DNA of 39,558 bases. Source: Stenocarpella maydis (lineage: Eukaryota; Ascomycota; Sordariomycetes; Diaporthales; Diaporthaceae). The stretch spans positions 1 to 39,558 of the forward strand of contig NQMI01000240.1 of assembly GCA_002270565.1 (NCBI GenBank), read 5' to 3'. Position 1 is the stretch's first letter. Each line of letters starts with the position of its first letter. Of the stretch, positions 22,830 to 35,374 are shown one piece after another. The position numbers and the translations under genes are program-made. Below the pieces are notes generated by a model. It saw only the letters and a program-made list of their open reading frames with translations. It was not told where the DNA came from and did no database searches.

Positions 22830-25800
22830 CGTCGCTGCGCGCCCAGACGGCCGGGGCCATGGAGAGGTCCCTCAGCCAGCACCAGAGGGAGAAGGAAAGG
22901 GAAGATCTCAAGGAGGCTGCAGAACAGACGCTCAACGTCATCGTTGACTTGAACCTCGACGGTTCTATTCGCTGGGCCAGCCCCTCGTGGGTCGACGTCA
23001 TAGGCACAGACGCCGCTCAGGCGGTGGGCACCCTAATTGCCGATGTTGTCGTGAGCGAGCCCACAACCATCTTCACCGATGTGGTCGAGTCGATGAAGGA
23101 CGATGATTCAGGGAGCAAGTTCATCCGCTTCTCGGTCAAGACGGGCCCTCAGTCGAAGCTACTTGCCCCTGAAGACGTCACCCAGGACGGTCACCAACAG
23201 GACGCAAACGAGCAAGAGGAGGATGGGTCACAAGTCGTCGATCTTGAGGCGCAAGGCATCATGGTCCACGACACTGGGAGAGAAAGCCACGTAGGTCATT
23301 GCGGACAACAACAAGCACCGCGGCTCAAAGCTAACCTGTGTAACCTAGGTCATGTGGATGATCAGACCATGGGTTGCGCCTCGGGAGATCAAGATAGACC
23401 TGGACACTGAGCTCGTGGACTCGCTTGGCTCTGGCGCCGAGATCCTTGCTGGCTATCTGACCCGGCTCGCCGAGGTAGGACTGGAGGATCCTACCAACTA
23501 CGACCCACCACCTCCTGTTCTCTGCCGGATCTGCGAACGCCAGATACCACCGTGGTGGTTCGAAAAGCACACAGACCTCTGTTTACAGGAGCACCAGGCT
23601 GAGATGGAGGTGCAGATGGCCCAGGAAAGCTTGTCAGAACACCGCCATGCCATTGTAAAGGTCCTGGACGCCTTGGAGGCCCGAAAGAGTCGCTCGCACA
23701 TTGGAGAGCAGACGGCTCTCCCGGCGTCCGAATACAAAGGGTTGCCGATTGGGCCCCCGCAGTCGACTTCCTCATCACCTGGGACCTCGTCCCCGGCGAC
23801 CAGCGGTGCCCGATCCCGGGAGAGATCTTCGGGGTTCGGACACGCACGCGCACGATCCTTCGCTGTTCGGAGACCACAGGCGCGAATCGTCGAATTGCTG
23901 CTGGACCTGTGTGATACTGCGATTGAGATCAGTACCCCGGCCATCAAAGAGTCCTCTACGCAGAACCCAGGCGAATTCCGTACCCAATCACCCCAGTCCG
24001 AGTCGAGAATAGGCCAGGTTATGCAATGGCACTCTCCGAGCACCAACACCCTCGAGCAGGAGCAGGGTCTCGCATTGTTGTGCGCCGACACAGAACGCAT
24101 CGCAAAGGCCAAGATTGATGCAGTGTTCCGCCACAGAAAAGTCATCGAGTACGCGGAGCGCATACGCATAGAGTTCTCCATCAAGGTTCAAGACTGCATC
24201 GACAGTGCTATGCGACGAGCCGCGCGGATCGCTGCTGGGAGGATGAGCGATTCGACCGAGTCTGGGTCCGAAACCGCGGACGATGATGCCACACCTGCCC
24301 AGGAAGAGGGCATCTTTCCTGCGTCATTCGAAGGCAACTCCCTTGCCCTGGCTCTGCAAAACGCTAACCTGAACGATGAGGTCGACAAGCGGCGATTCTC
24401 GGCCATTGACTCGACCCAATCAAGCAGCCCACGGGAATGCCCCACGCCCAGGTCGCACCACGGCATGCTAGGTGCGGGTGGGCAGGGTGCACGGGAGTCA
24501 CGCCGAGAGTCTATGCTTCTTGAGAGTGACACGGGAGACAGTGAGGGTAGTGTAAGATCGTCTTCGGTGACCTCCCGGCCTCCTCCACGGACCGAGTCAC
24601 CGATATCAGAGTTCGGCGACTTGAGGAGACAAGCTAGCTCTCGGTCCCACAATCGACGGAGTTGGATCCTTCCTGGCGCCATCTCTCCACACAGGCAGGA
24701 ATCGCCGTCCCGGGGTTCCCAGCAGCCCTCGTCGCCCCTCAGAATCTCGAAACCACGTGGACTTGGGTTCCAGCACGATGGCTTGGTATCCCCCGAGCCG
24801 TCGCCAAAATTGCCCAACAGCGAGTTCAGCTCCCCAATCGCTGTGCCTCAACAGCAGCACCACCAGAACCAACACCATCACCATCACAGAAGACAGTCCT
24901 CCGCCGCAGTATCGTCATCAACTGGCGAAAATGTGAGGTTGCCACCATCCCCGAGGCTCAATGGAGTGACTGCCCCACCCATGGCTCGTGCGGTTCCGCC
25001 TTCGATAAAGGACTTTGAGGTTATCAAACCCATCAGCAAGGGTGCTTTCGGGAGCGTCTACCTTTCCAAAAAGAAGTCCACCGGGGAGTATTTTGCCATC
25101 AAAGTGCTGAAAAAGGCAGACATGGTGGCCAAAAATCAGGTGACCAACGTCAAGGCTGAGCGGGCAATCATGATGTGGCAAGGCGAAAGTGATTTTGTTG
25201 CCAAGCTCTACTGGACGTTCTCAAGCAAGGACTACCTGTATCTTGTCATGGAGTACCTCAACGGCGGGGACTGCGCTTCTCTGATCAAGGTGCTGGGCGG
25301 ACTACCCGAAGACTGGGTGAAGAAGTACCTAGGCGAAGTCGTCCTTGGGGTCGAGCACCTCCACAGCCGTGGCATTGTGCACAGGGACTTGAAGCCGGAT
25401 AACCTTCTCATCGATCAGAAGGGTCACTTGAAGCTCACTGACTTTGGTCTCTCGCGGATGGGTTTGGTGGGCCGGCAGAAGCGAGCTCTTAACAGTGGCT
25501 CGACTGAGCCCGCTCCTGACTTGTTGAAGACGGGTCCATTCGCGAGGTCGACCTCCGTGGGTTCCTCGATTTCCCGGTCCACCTCACTGGACGTTCACCA
25601 GCCACGCCACCCCTCATCCCCCGGATCAACGCCGCAAATGACTCCGAGCGAGTTTGGCCTCAGCCTCGGCCAACCATCGTATTTCAGCCTCGGAACCACA
25701 CAAGAGCCCCGCCGGATATCTAGCAGCCATCGAAGCGACAGTGGGGGCAGTGAGTCCCTAACACACATGCTTGGGAACTTTTCATTGAACGACAGCAGTC

Positions 25801-28800
25801 AAAGCTCGTCATCCCAAGCCATCATGTCGCCAAATGAGGGTAGCGAAGGGGGTAGTCCCTCTGTGGACGCCGGACCTCTTCGCCAGGCAAGCACGACGAG
25901 CACTCAGGGCAGCATGGACCAAGGCAAAGCGACACCACCTTTGCCCAGCATGCCCCCTCCAAACTGGGCCCTGTTTGACCCGGAGGATACCAGCAGGCGG
26001 TTCGTTGGCACGCCAGACTATCTAGCCCCCGAGACGATACGAGGCGAGCCGCAAGATGAGACAAGTGATTGGTGGTCCGTAGGCTGCATCCTGTTTGAGT
26101 TCCTTTACGGAATCCCCCCTTTCAACGCGAGCGAGCCTGATCAGGTATTCGAGAATATCCTGGCTCGAAGGATTCATTGGCCAGATGAGAGCGAGGACGA
26201 GGTGTCTCCTGAAGCCAAAGACTTGATTAACAAACTATTATGTATAGACCCTCAGGAACGACTGGGGTCGAACAAGGACGAGAAGTTTGCATCCGGCGGA
26301 GAAGAGATTCGGAACCACACTTGGTTCCAGGGTCTCAACTGGGAGACTCTGCTGATGGACGAGGCTCAGTTTGTGCCTCAGCCCGAAAACCTCGAAGACA
26401 CCGAGTATTTCGATGCTCGCGGTGCCACGCTGCAGTCATTTCAAGAAGAAATGGAAGACCAGCTATCACCACCGACAAGCGGCCCTGTCACGGATTATCC
26501 AGAGCGTCCGCACGACGCTCTGAATCGTGTTCGGTCACAGGTCAACTCGATGAAGCGAGGGCTAATGCCTCTCCACATACCGCCACACGTCCGAGATCTC
26601 AAGTCGAGGAGACTGAGCGAGCCCATGGTCAACGATGATTTTGGCACCTTTGCTTACAAAAACTTACCTATACTAGACAAGGCAAACAAGGATGTAATAC
26701 AGAAGCTGCGCGCTGATGCTTTGGCGGCCCAAAACAAGTCGTCGGCTGCCACCAGCCCGATTGGCATAAACCAAGTCACGTCACCAGGTGGCACTGGTCT
26801 TGAAGGAAGCCCCGTGCTGTCAAACCCAGTTCATAGGACCTTGTCAAACACGAAAGCCACACAGCGACCGCAATCGCCCTCGGGCCTGAGCAACACGCAC
26901 TCATCGCCCAGCCGAGTCTCTCAGCCGTCGTCGCCGCTACTTGTTTCTTTCGTTGCTGGCCAAGAAGGGAGACGTAAGGCTTCCAGTAATGCTTCCAATC
27001 TGTCTCAACAGTCAAGCTCTGGTAGCTCACTTCAGCCAGGCAATTTCTTCGATGTGCCGCGTGTTCCCCCAAGCCTCCAGAAGGCTGCTTCGTCGGTATC
27101 GGCGTCCCCTGTGAAGGGCCGCGGGGCGCCACCACCACTGGCTCTTTCACCACAGAGGACAGTGACGACGCCTCGCCAAGGCAGTGGCCAGTCGAGCGCC
27201 AGGTCAAGGTCACTGACCGTTGGCTCTCAGGAGGGGAGCCCTGTGGCCGCAGACCTGCTGGCTCACCACCGGAACCGTCGGAGTCAGGTCTTTGATATGT
27301 CACCTTCGTCGTCTGACAACGAAGGCGAAAAAGCCAATGCTGCCCTTCTCAGGGTCCAAAGGCGTCGCCACAGCTCCCGGCGCCTATCACAGATCACTTA
27401 TGACTGCCCGACGTTCCGACCGCTGGATGTTCTCATCTGCGAGGACCACCCGGTATCTCGTATGGTAATGGAGAAGCTCCTGGAAAAGCTGCGCTGCCGC
27501 ACCATCTCCGCTTCCACGGGCTCTGAAGCTGTCCGGTACGCAATGAGCGATATCAAGTTTGATGTCATCTTCATGGAGTTCAAGTTGCCTCAAATCAACG
27601 GCGCCGATGTGGCCAAGATGATTCGCGAGACCAAGAACGCCAACTCGCACACCCCACTGGTGGCTATTACCGCGTACCTGAAGGAGCTTCAGGCACCGCA
27701 TTATTTCGACTCGCTCATTGAGAAACCCATCAGCTCTTCGAAACTGACCGAGGTCCTAACCCACTTTTGTCAGTGGAAACCAGCGTCCCCAAGCCAACCT
27801 CACATGATGCCGATGTCCCTGGCACGGCCTGTACCGTCTAACTTGAGGCAGGAGAGCCTGAGACTGGAGGATAGCCCTACCAGTGGTACGTCTTCTGGTT
27901 TTGCAAACATGCCCGGCAGCAGTTTCCGTGGTTCTAGCCGCGAGGACTCGATTTCATCAAGCCTGTTTGGAGACTCAGAGTCCATATCGACTGATGACAT
28001 TCCTGTCGTGATTAGTCGCAAGGCTACGGGTGATTGGACCGACCAGGGCCTTGGCATTGAGGTGTCATCGGAGGAGCATATCCTGAGCTCGAGTGATCCC
28101 GCCAAGTCCATGCCTCCTCTACGGCTCCAGACTAGTGCCCCGGGGCAAATTGAGCATGGTCCCACGGCGGTGCCGGTTACTGGTCCCCAGCCGCGCCGCT
28201 CCTTTGAAAGGCTCAGGGCAAAGCGAGAGATCATGGAGAAGAGACGTCTCGAGGGAAATACCGGGTTCGATTCCGCAGATGATGAGGACGAAGAACTCGG
28301 CCTCGGGACCGCTGCGAAGGCACTCAGCCCTGGGCCAACTTCTGCCCCAACATCTATCCAGGCTTCCAAGCAGCATTACCGCAGCAAGTCGGTGCTTCCT
28401 TCGTCGAAGCTTGGAATTGAGATGATGCGAGCCAACAGCCATGAGAGTACTCATGTGCCAGATTCTCAGGCTGACCGAGGCCTGAGAATGTCTGGGTTTT
28501 CCGCGCCCACGAATGAGGTCGCATGCCAGTCCCCGCGGTCTGGCAATACCCTTCAGCCGCCTGAAATTCATGCCGAAGGACTAGCCTTGAGCCCGGCTCC
28601 AGTAATCATTAAGGAGGAAAACGAGGAAGATGAGAAGACGATTGTCATCCACACACCTCCCCCCGGAGGAGCGGCCGAACTAGCTGGGAAGGATAGGGAT
28701 GAGGTTGAGGAGACGCCAAAACCACCGCCAGCCACATCCGACCGAAAAATATCGCCGTCCACGCTTGAGGCTCCAGACAAGCCGAAACAAGCAGACGAAG

Positions 28801-28871
28801 AGCCTGGCAATGTGGCGGATCAACCTATCGGGAGCGACGCGGATAGCCGGGCAGCAGCTGAGAACAGCTGA
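22790..28871 (+). CDS. RIM15: Rim15-type PAS/AGC-kinase/receiver protein (Greatwall orthologue)
   Basis: Nutrient-responsive Ser/Thr kinase; in yeast, Rim15 acts below TOR and PKA to drive quiescence by phosphorylating endosulfines that inhibit PP2A. Exons are 22790-23290 and 23349-28871; the 58-bp intron is GTAGGT..CTAG. The product is 2007 residues, within the range of fungal orthologues. In order: a PAS domain (about 42-118); a C2HC zinc-finger-like motif (C226, C229, H241, C245); a long Ser/Pro/Gln/His-rich linker; an AGC kinase (about 723-1160) with SKGAFGSV, K752, HRDLKPDN (D847), DFG (D865) and APE (1060-1062); an AGC tail (NLEDTEYFD); and a receiver domain (about 1523-1642) with E1532/D1533, T1608 and K1626. 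The usual phospho-Asp is Glu (E1577). About 165 extra residues lie between DFG and APE, typical of Rim15/Greatwall. The C-terminus is acidic and disordered. Met24 is an alternative start. Confidence 0.95.
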
Positions 28872-30244
28872 CTATCCGACCACGGCAATAGTCAACATCA
28901 AGCCGACGGCACGATTGCACAACCGGCAAATAGTGCCTCAAACAAGAACAATACCAACACCTTTTCCTTGCGTTATTTGATTTCATTTGCGAACCATAGG
29001 CTCAGCGCGGCGTTCAACGGGTCTGACAAAGTTTGATCCAAGTATGTTGAAAAGAAAACCGCCGGGACTTGGCCCTCTATTACCTGGCGAGCATCTCCGA
29101 TTTTGCTCGAAGAGATTATGGTCGGCAGTGGGTGGTTCCCGGGGAAGTCTGCGTTGATCTCTGTGGCAGGGTGGACGATCGGGTGGCCAGGTGAAATCGA
29201 GCTGACTGAAGCATCATTCTTTCTACTCTTGTCCTTTCCTCTCGAATTCTCCAGCACCGGCGTCTTAACCCCAGGACATAAGGGAAAACAACTGCAGAGG
29301 CAGAAGTCAGAAGTCAGACAGAACAAACTCGCATACACCAGTCCGTTCCAGCGTCGTCATCATCGTTGTCCTCAGCGTCAAAGGCATTTGAAGGTGTATT
29401 TAAGGGACAACACAAAAACAAAATCGCCGTCAGCTTGCAAAAGCGCAGCCGCCAGGCAGCCAGGTCTTGTTTGTTTTGCCCTTGGTTCAGGTGCATGCAT
29501 GCTCGCTTGCCTTTTCCCCTTTTTGTTCTCTGTGTACCTTTGGACCTAGGAAGGCCAACTGTTTCTACGTCGCTATCGCCCGGCATCTTCCACACTGGGA
29601 GGGCCTTTTCAGCCCCTCTGGTCTCTTTTCTGCCAGCTGTACATAAAGTTACTGGGTCAGTCGGTCGGAATTCATATACTTTCTATGTTCTTTTCTTTCC
29701 TTTTTTATTTTACTATCTTCTGGGTTGGGTCCGGGCATTGCATATATGCAGACATGCTTATGCGCTTGCACACATGGCTTTTTTACTAGGCGGGGCGCGT
29801 TGGGAAGAAGGGAATCCCCCTCGTCAGACGCCTCTGACAGACGCGCGCAGGGGGGCGGTAGGCATGCCTGATATTGGAATTTTGTGTTTGGGGAAAGAGG
29901 GTGGATCAAAACCGAAAAATAAAAGGAAACAAAAAAAGAGGAACATGGGGAACTCGATCAATCGGCTCAACCAACCAAACCAGACGCATGGGGCTGGCGG
30001 ACAGAGACAGTTAGCTAGCTGGGTGGAACGGGGTCTGATGGATGAGTTTCTCTCGAGTTCCGGTACTCCTGCGGGAGTTGGAGCGAATATAAATAAATAA
30101 GATTGAAAAAAAAAGTGCTTTGTTTCGTGCTGATTGTGAGTGATGGACTGGGTGTAACCGCTTGATTACTTGCCCAGCCGTGGGAAAGACGTTGGAAGAT
30201 GATACCAGCCTGTACCAAATCCATGGCCTGATGCACGGAAGCCC
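28872..30244. other. RIM15 3' flank up to the AT-rich boundary
   Basis: GC-normal DNA with no recognisable gene. A 244-codon plus frame (29366-30100) has no domain signal and skewed composition; it is most likely a chance frame in the 3' UTR or flank. T-rich tracts near 29690-29715 and A-rich tracts near 29905-29940 and 30100-30115 could contain polyadenylation signals. Confidence 0.4.
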
Positions 30245-30593
30245 ATAACTCGTGTAAAAACCCTTAACTAGAATACTATATAATAGCATCCTAGTAGTAG
30301 TTTATAGACTAAGCAAGTATATATACTTTATACCACATAAAGAAGCTAGTATAGCAGAAGAACTTATATATATATTCTTATGAATCATATTAAGTAATTA
30401 TAGAATACTATAAAATCATGTTAAATAAAGATAAGCTCTTTCTATTAAACTTCTAGAAGTTACTAATAAAGTAACTTATAGTAAAATATAAACTCTTAAC
30501 AATAGTATACCTATAAATAGATAGATAGACTAAATGAATTAACTAGATTATAGAATAATACCTTTAATACTATATTAACTAGTTATAGGATAA

Positions 30594-31120
30594 TGTTATG
30601 AACCACCAAGCATCAGCGGCTGACTACCGCAGAAGACAACCCCGCAGGTCGGGAAACAGCTCCTGAAAAGGTCGTCCCACCTGATCCAATTAGTAACGCC
30701 ACCTTATCAGGGTTAGGGTTAGGGACCCACTAGAATTAATGGGATCTATATTAACTCTATCAAGCAACACCCAGTTAATAGCATTACCATTAATTCTATT
30801 GAGTTACTAAAGAGTCGGAATATATATATGGATATAGTTATTACTATAGTAGATAGCTTTTATAGAATAGACTCTTTAGTTATTAATCTAAGTATTTAAT
30901 CCTAGTATTGGATAGCCTTATAGCTAGTAATTATTGTTAGTTAATAATATTGCTTATTAACTACCTAATAATATATTTTAAACATAAACCCTTGATCTTT
31001 CAGGTCTAATATACTTAGAAACCCTCTAATCATTATATTTTGATAACTCTTATTCATATATCGCTATGCGGACTTTAAGCAATATTACATACGGAACCCT
31101 TTATAATATTGGACTCCAAA
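30594..31120 (+). repeat. Candidate 5' LTR/leader of the Gag-bearing element
   Basis: A GC-normal segment starts with TGTTATGAACC at about 30594 and grades into AT-rich DNA before the Gag frame at 31121. TG-starting sequence directly upstream of gag fits an LTR plus leader, but I cannot find a matching 3' copy in the window or fix the LTR end or primer-binding site. It includes a short TTAGGG array at 30709-30724. Confidence 0.3.
30709..30724 (+). repeat. Interstitial telomere-type repeat
   Basis: AGGGTTAGGGTTAGGG, about 2.7 units of the TTAGGG telomere repeat used by filamentous ascomycetes. Too short to be a telomere; it may reflect subtelomeric origin, an element sequence or chance. Confidence 0.6.
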
Positions 31121-32460
31121 ATGATTACTCCCACTTGCGACCTCCTGCATAAGCTTAGCAATATTGCTAATCAGCTGATGGCTGATCCTTAAATATAAGA
31201 GTTAGCTAACAAGGTAGCCTAACTCCGTGCCCTTATAGATGAATGAGCTCGCTAGAATTAGGAAATAGAATAACTTTAAGAGGAAATTACTACCCTCCAA
31301 GCAGGAGCTAATATTATTAATACCTCAATCCAGATAAGGGAGTATATTAAACTTAATACTTCAGCCCTATATGATGGAACTACTGGATAGCTTCAGGTAT
31401 ACCTAATGCAGGTCAGGGCCTATTAGTACTTCTATAGGTTGGATGTGCAGCCCAGCGGAAAAAGGGTTATACATGCATCCTCTTTCCTTAAGGAAGAGCC
31501 TTAGCTTGATTTAAACCCTACTCAACCAACTTTATTAATATAGAATCATTTGAAACCTATAAGCTAGAAATACAGCAAATTTTCAGTAGCTATAAAGGCT
31601 ATAACGATGCCCTTAGATCCTTATTCCAGGATCTAAATAAAGAAGAATAAGCAGAAAGAGACCTAGCGAATTACAAATAGTACAGCTTAGCAATTAACTA
31701 TACTGCAGAATTCTAATGAATCTACACTAAAATTAACTATACTAATAATATAAAGAAATTCATATTCTACTATAGATTAAAGGATAAAGTAAAGGATAAA
31801 CTCAGCAAGATAATAAACCAACCTAATAACTTCCTATACTATATAGAAATAGCTATCCAGATTAATAATAGACTCTATAAATACCACTTAGAAAAAAGGA
31901 ATAAACTTCTAAATAACCCCTATTCTATAAGTATAAACTAAATATAGAAAGGAAGTATTAAAAATCAAGCACCCAGTAGGAATAGCATGCAGGCCCTATA
32001 GAGCTAGATATTGCCTAATATAAGGATGAGAAAAGCATTAAGTGCTATAACTGCAGTAAGATGGGACACTTTGCTTTAGAATTCAGGGCTTTGAAGAGAA
32101 ATAGGGACTGGAAGTTAGTACTTAAAGGAACCCGATAGGCTAGTAAAGCTACCCATCAGGCTAATATAGCCACCCGCAAGGCATAAGGACCACCCAGGTC
32201 CAAACCATAATGGGAACTTACAAATAAGTACTACATCTATAAAATAATTATATATAACTAATGAAAACGGGCCCAGAGGGAGAGCAAGAGGATAAAACCT
32301 CCTTACACACAAAAAGGCATACGTTCTGCTAGAGCCCTGATCAAGCAACCACCCCAAGAGGAGCATAGAAGGCAAGAAGAGGAGCCCCTAATGCAATAAG
32401 AGAGTTATAAGGGGAATAAAGGGTGCTAAAAAGGAGAGGCAGAAAAAGAGGGCATAAGAA
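31121..32460 (+). pseudogene. RIP-inactivated Gag of a Ty3/gypsy-type retrotransposon
   Basis: Gag would form the particle shell and bind element RNA. From ATG 31121 one frame stays in phase for about 400 bp, reading ELANKVA, LRALIDE, ITTLQAGAN and then YDGTTG, LQVYLMQVRAY. The last pair is the DGT.GKLQ.FL.Q.RAY pattern of fungal Ty3 Gag. Most stops in this part sit where Gln is expected (CAA/CAG to TAA/TAG). Further on, after frameshifts, a zinc knuckle is visible at 32043-32084: CYNC, then GH, with the final Cys codon now Phe. A following segment at about 32200-32300 resembles the conserved block after the knuckle. No polymerase follows; the element stops at the N join at 32586 or before. 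Confidence 0.7.
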
Positions 32461-32585
32461 ATGATTTCACAGTACACATATATATATCTAATAAATACAA
32501 ATTTACAGAGTATAAAAAGATTAATTCTCTAGAACTAGAAATTTCTTAAAAGCAATACAGGAAGGCCCCTTTTTATAATCTTAAA

Positions 32586-32596
32586 NGGGGGGGGGG
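32586..32596. other. Assembly join: single N followed by ten Gs
   Basis: A lone N at 32586 precedes a 10-G run. The Gag relic ends before it and a different, opposite-strand frame lies after it, so continuity here should not be assumed. Confidence 0.7.
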
Positions 32597-32639
32597 ATAT
32601 TAAGGCTGGTTTTCCTCTAGATTCCGAAATATGCCGGTT

Positions 32640-35200
32640 CCCCTAGACCTCAGAATACACCCCTCTCCAAACCATTATAAAGAATAAGCAATAGTCCGCC
32701 TAAAATAACTAGAATTACTTTCCTCCTCTAATTAGATAAGCCACCCGAATTCAGCTCTATTAGACCCTTTATAGCTCTCAATTCCTAGCCCGCTCATCCC
32801 TACTCTCATTCTACTATAGCACACTTAATCTGCAATCCTTCTCCTCTCATTTAGCCGCCTTTTTATAAGCCCAGGATTAATAGCTATTACTAATTACCGG
32901 CATAGGAACCCAGTAATTTGCTTCCTTAGTCCCCACCCACTTACTTACATTCTGGTTGTACTCCTAAATCAATATAATTCTTATTATAGCAGGCAATAAG
33001 CAATATAATAGCAGCATAGCCAGAATAGAGGACAGAGATAATAATAAAGACCTTAAGATACCCAATCACTTAGGGGTCATCCCACCCATATTTATATTTC
33101 CTCCTAGAGATATATTCCTAATGCTTGCCTCCAATATCTACTGCAAGAAAAGTTTAATAGGGTCACCCTATAGCATTCCAGCCCTACTCTAATCAGGCAT
33201 CCATAAAGTAGTTCTTACTTTACTCAGTATCCCAAGACCATCTTCTCCATATATCCATACCCCATCTACCTAAAGCAAAGGCTTAGGTATCTTAGATAGG
33301 TCCTTATAAAGTCCAAGCCCAGATATTATAATTACATTCTTTATAGCCGCACCAGGTATCTTAAATATTAGGATAGGTAGCTAGTTCTTTAAGTTGTTAG
33401 GGGTAATAGGAGTTTTGCTTAACCTAGAAGTCCAGATATCAATAGGCCTTAAAAGATCAGCCTTATTAAATCTCGCTATAAGGAAGCCCAGCGGATTTTA
33501 TCCTAGCTCTAATCCTATACCAGGTATAGCATAATACTTGGTCTCCCCCTTATTCATCCCTAAGATATTAGCTTGAGAGTATATAATATTCTTTCCTGCT
33601 ATAAGCCTCTTATACTTATTATAGCTAATAACTAGAGTATTCTAAATGCCCTTAATTAGATGCCTGGATCCATTAATTTCCAATTAAATAGCAAAACCCT
33701 AAATAAGAGCTAAGGCTTTCTCAGCAGGCAAGCTAGGAGGAGCGGATTCAAGCAGCCTAGTCTTAATCCAGTCTCCAAACTCCCAGCTATTCTTTCCATA
33801 ATTCTCCTAGAAGAAAAAGGCAATATAGGTAGCCATAAGGAGTCCACAGGCAGTTAATCCCAGCTGCAGCATAACCTTCACTAGGATCGCTATATATGCC
33901 TATTTTGAGAATCCTTTAGGTAGCCCAAAAGTAAGGAAGTATATAATACAGTCCCTTATATAGGGGTATATTCTATCACAAGTTCTCTGATCAGGATGAG
34001 TATCAATTATATTGAGTCATTTAGTATCCCTATTAAAGATACTCAATACCTAATAGCCTGGGGTATATATGACTTGGATGATAAACCTCTGGCTGTCCTT
34101 TAGTAAGTAGTATCTTTATAATTTAGGGGGTTCTCCATTAACATTATAGGTTATAGGCACTATAAAGACCAGGTCGCTAAAATCAATCAGCTGCCAATTA
34201 ATAAGCCCCAGAATATAATCAGTATATAGGCACGCCTCTTAAGCTAGGAGACCTTCTACATTATAAAGGGTCATGAGAAAGTTGCTATAGTAAGTGCTAA
34301 ATAGGTTCTTCTACCCAGGGGGGTCTCTAAACTAAAAATAGGGATTAATGCCCTTAAAATATATATCCACTACCCACTATATATAATCACTATACCCCTA
34401 TTTTTGGTTCTAAAAGAATAGTAGTTGCACTAAAAGGTCTGATATATTAAAAGCTTAGGAGAGTACCAACCTATTATTAATAATTCTAGTTTTAAATAGG
34501 TCTTTTATTAGATCTATACTAGCTCTGTAATCCTAGTTTCCTTAATTGCAAATATTATATAAGTTGGGAAATCTTAGCTGCTATATAGGGTTAATATCAT
34601 TAAAATTTATAATAAAGGGCAACACTAAAAGTCATGCTTTAAGGCCAACCTAATTAGAAGGGTCTGGGTACTTAATAGTAGACATAAGGGTATTGGGATT
34701 ATTTATAGAGCTGACTTAGCCTTTTAAACTATTAATAGCTATAAACTAGATTGATGGGGATCCCTTCTTCTTTCCCTTACCTTTTTTTATTATTTGTTGG
34801 CTTAAGGAAGATATCTTTCTGATTAATTGGACTGGGGAAAAGGGTGCTAAGGTAAGGAGAAATTAGGTAATAGAAGGGAGGTAATGAGTTTTAAGGGTAA
34901 AGGTTGATAATTGCAGCAGCTTTTAAGTCTTAATAATGTAAGTTGTACTATACTAATTAGAGATCAGCTAAGGTATGGTGGTTATAGAAGAAGTAGTTAG
35001 GTTGGAGGTTGTAGCAGAAAGGTAGGCTTTTATTAGAAGGGGGGCCTTAAGATGGGTGAATTACTTAAGCTAGTAAATCACTTAACTTCCTTCCCTTTTC
35101 TGCTAGGCAGCAACCTTTACTACTTTAAATGCTTCTGATAAGAGCTCCCCTCTCTAACTTTTTATATTTAAAGTTGCTTTTCCCCTACTAATCCTTTTCT
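32640..35200 (-). pseudogene. RIP-inactivated large protein with a Ulp1/C48-like cysteine peptidase core
   Basis: Reading the minus strand from about 35200 down to about 32640, one frame stays in phase for roughly 2.5 kb (about 850 codons) without an indel; stops are TAG, TAA or TGA that RIP can make from Gln, Arg or Trp. The core matches the Ulp1/SENP (C48) pattern: VFIVPI, then PGY-stop-VLSIF at 34061-34041, LNIIDTHPD near 34014-33988, and QLGLTACGLLMA near 33869-33834. Family members have HW where this reads Tyr-stop; both changes fit CpA to TpA, and the lost catalytic His codon is 34055-34053. Asp is 34004-34002 and Cys 33848-33846; spacings of 17 and 52 codons fit C48 enzymes. A Lys-rich stretch (KKGKGKKKG) lies N-terminal. 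About 400 C-terminal codons are unassigned. Ulp1-like domains occur in several DNA transposons (KDZ, some Mutator-like); no transposase was recognised here. Exact ends are uncertain. Confidence 0.65.
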
Positions 35201-35374
35201 TTAACTTCTCCCTAATAGCATTATTAACTATTAATTATTAATCTTATTATCGAACTATTAAGCCTCTTTAATTAGATAAGCTTTACTATTACTATATCTT
35301 CTCCTCCTTAATTAAGCTAAGAAAAGAAGGGAAAGGGTAAGGAGTAATTGCCTCTTATCATTAGGGTCTTCAAA

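Noticed and set aside
29366..30100. 244-codon plus frame downstream of RIM15
   Set aside because: No domain, skewed composition, lies in likely 3' UTR; open by chance.
32115..32375. 86-codon minus frame over the Gag relic
   Set aside because: Shadow of the plus-strand Gag and post-knuckle sequence.
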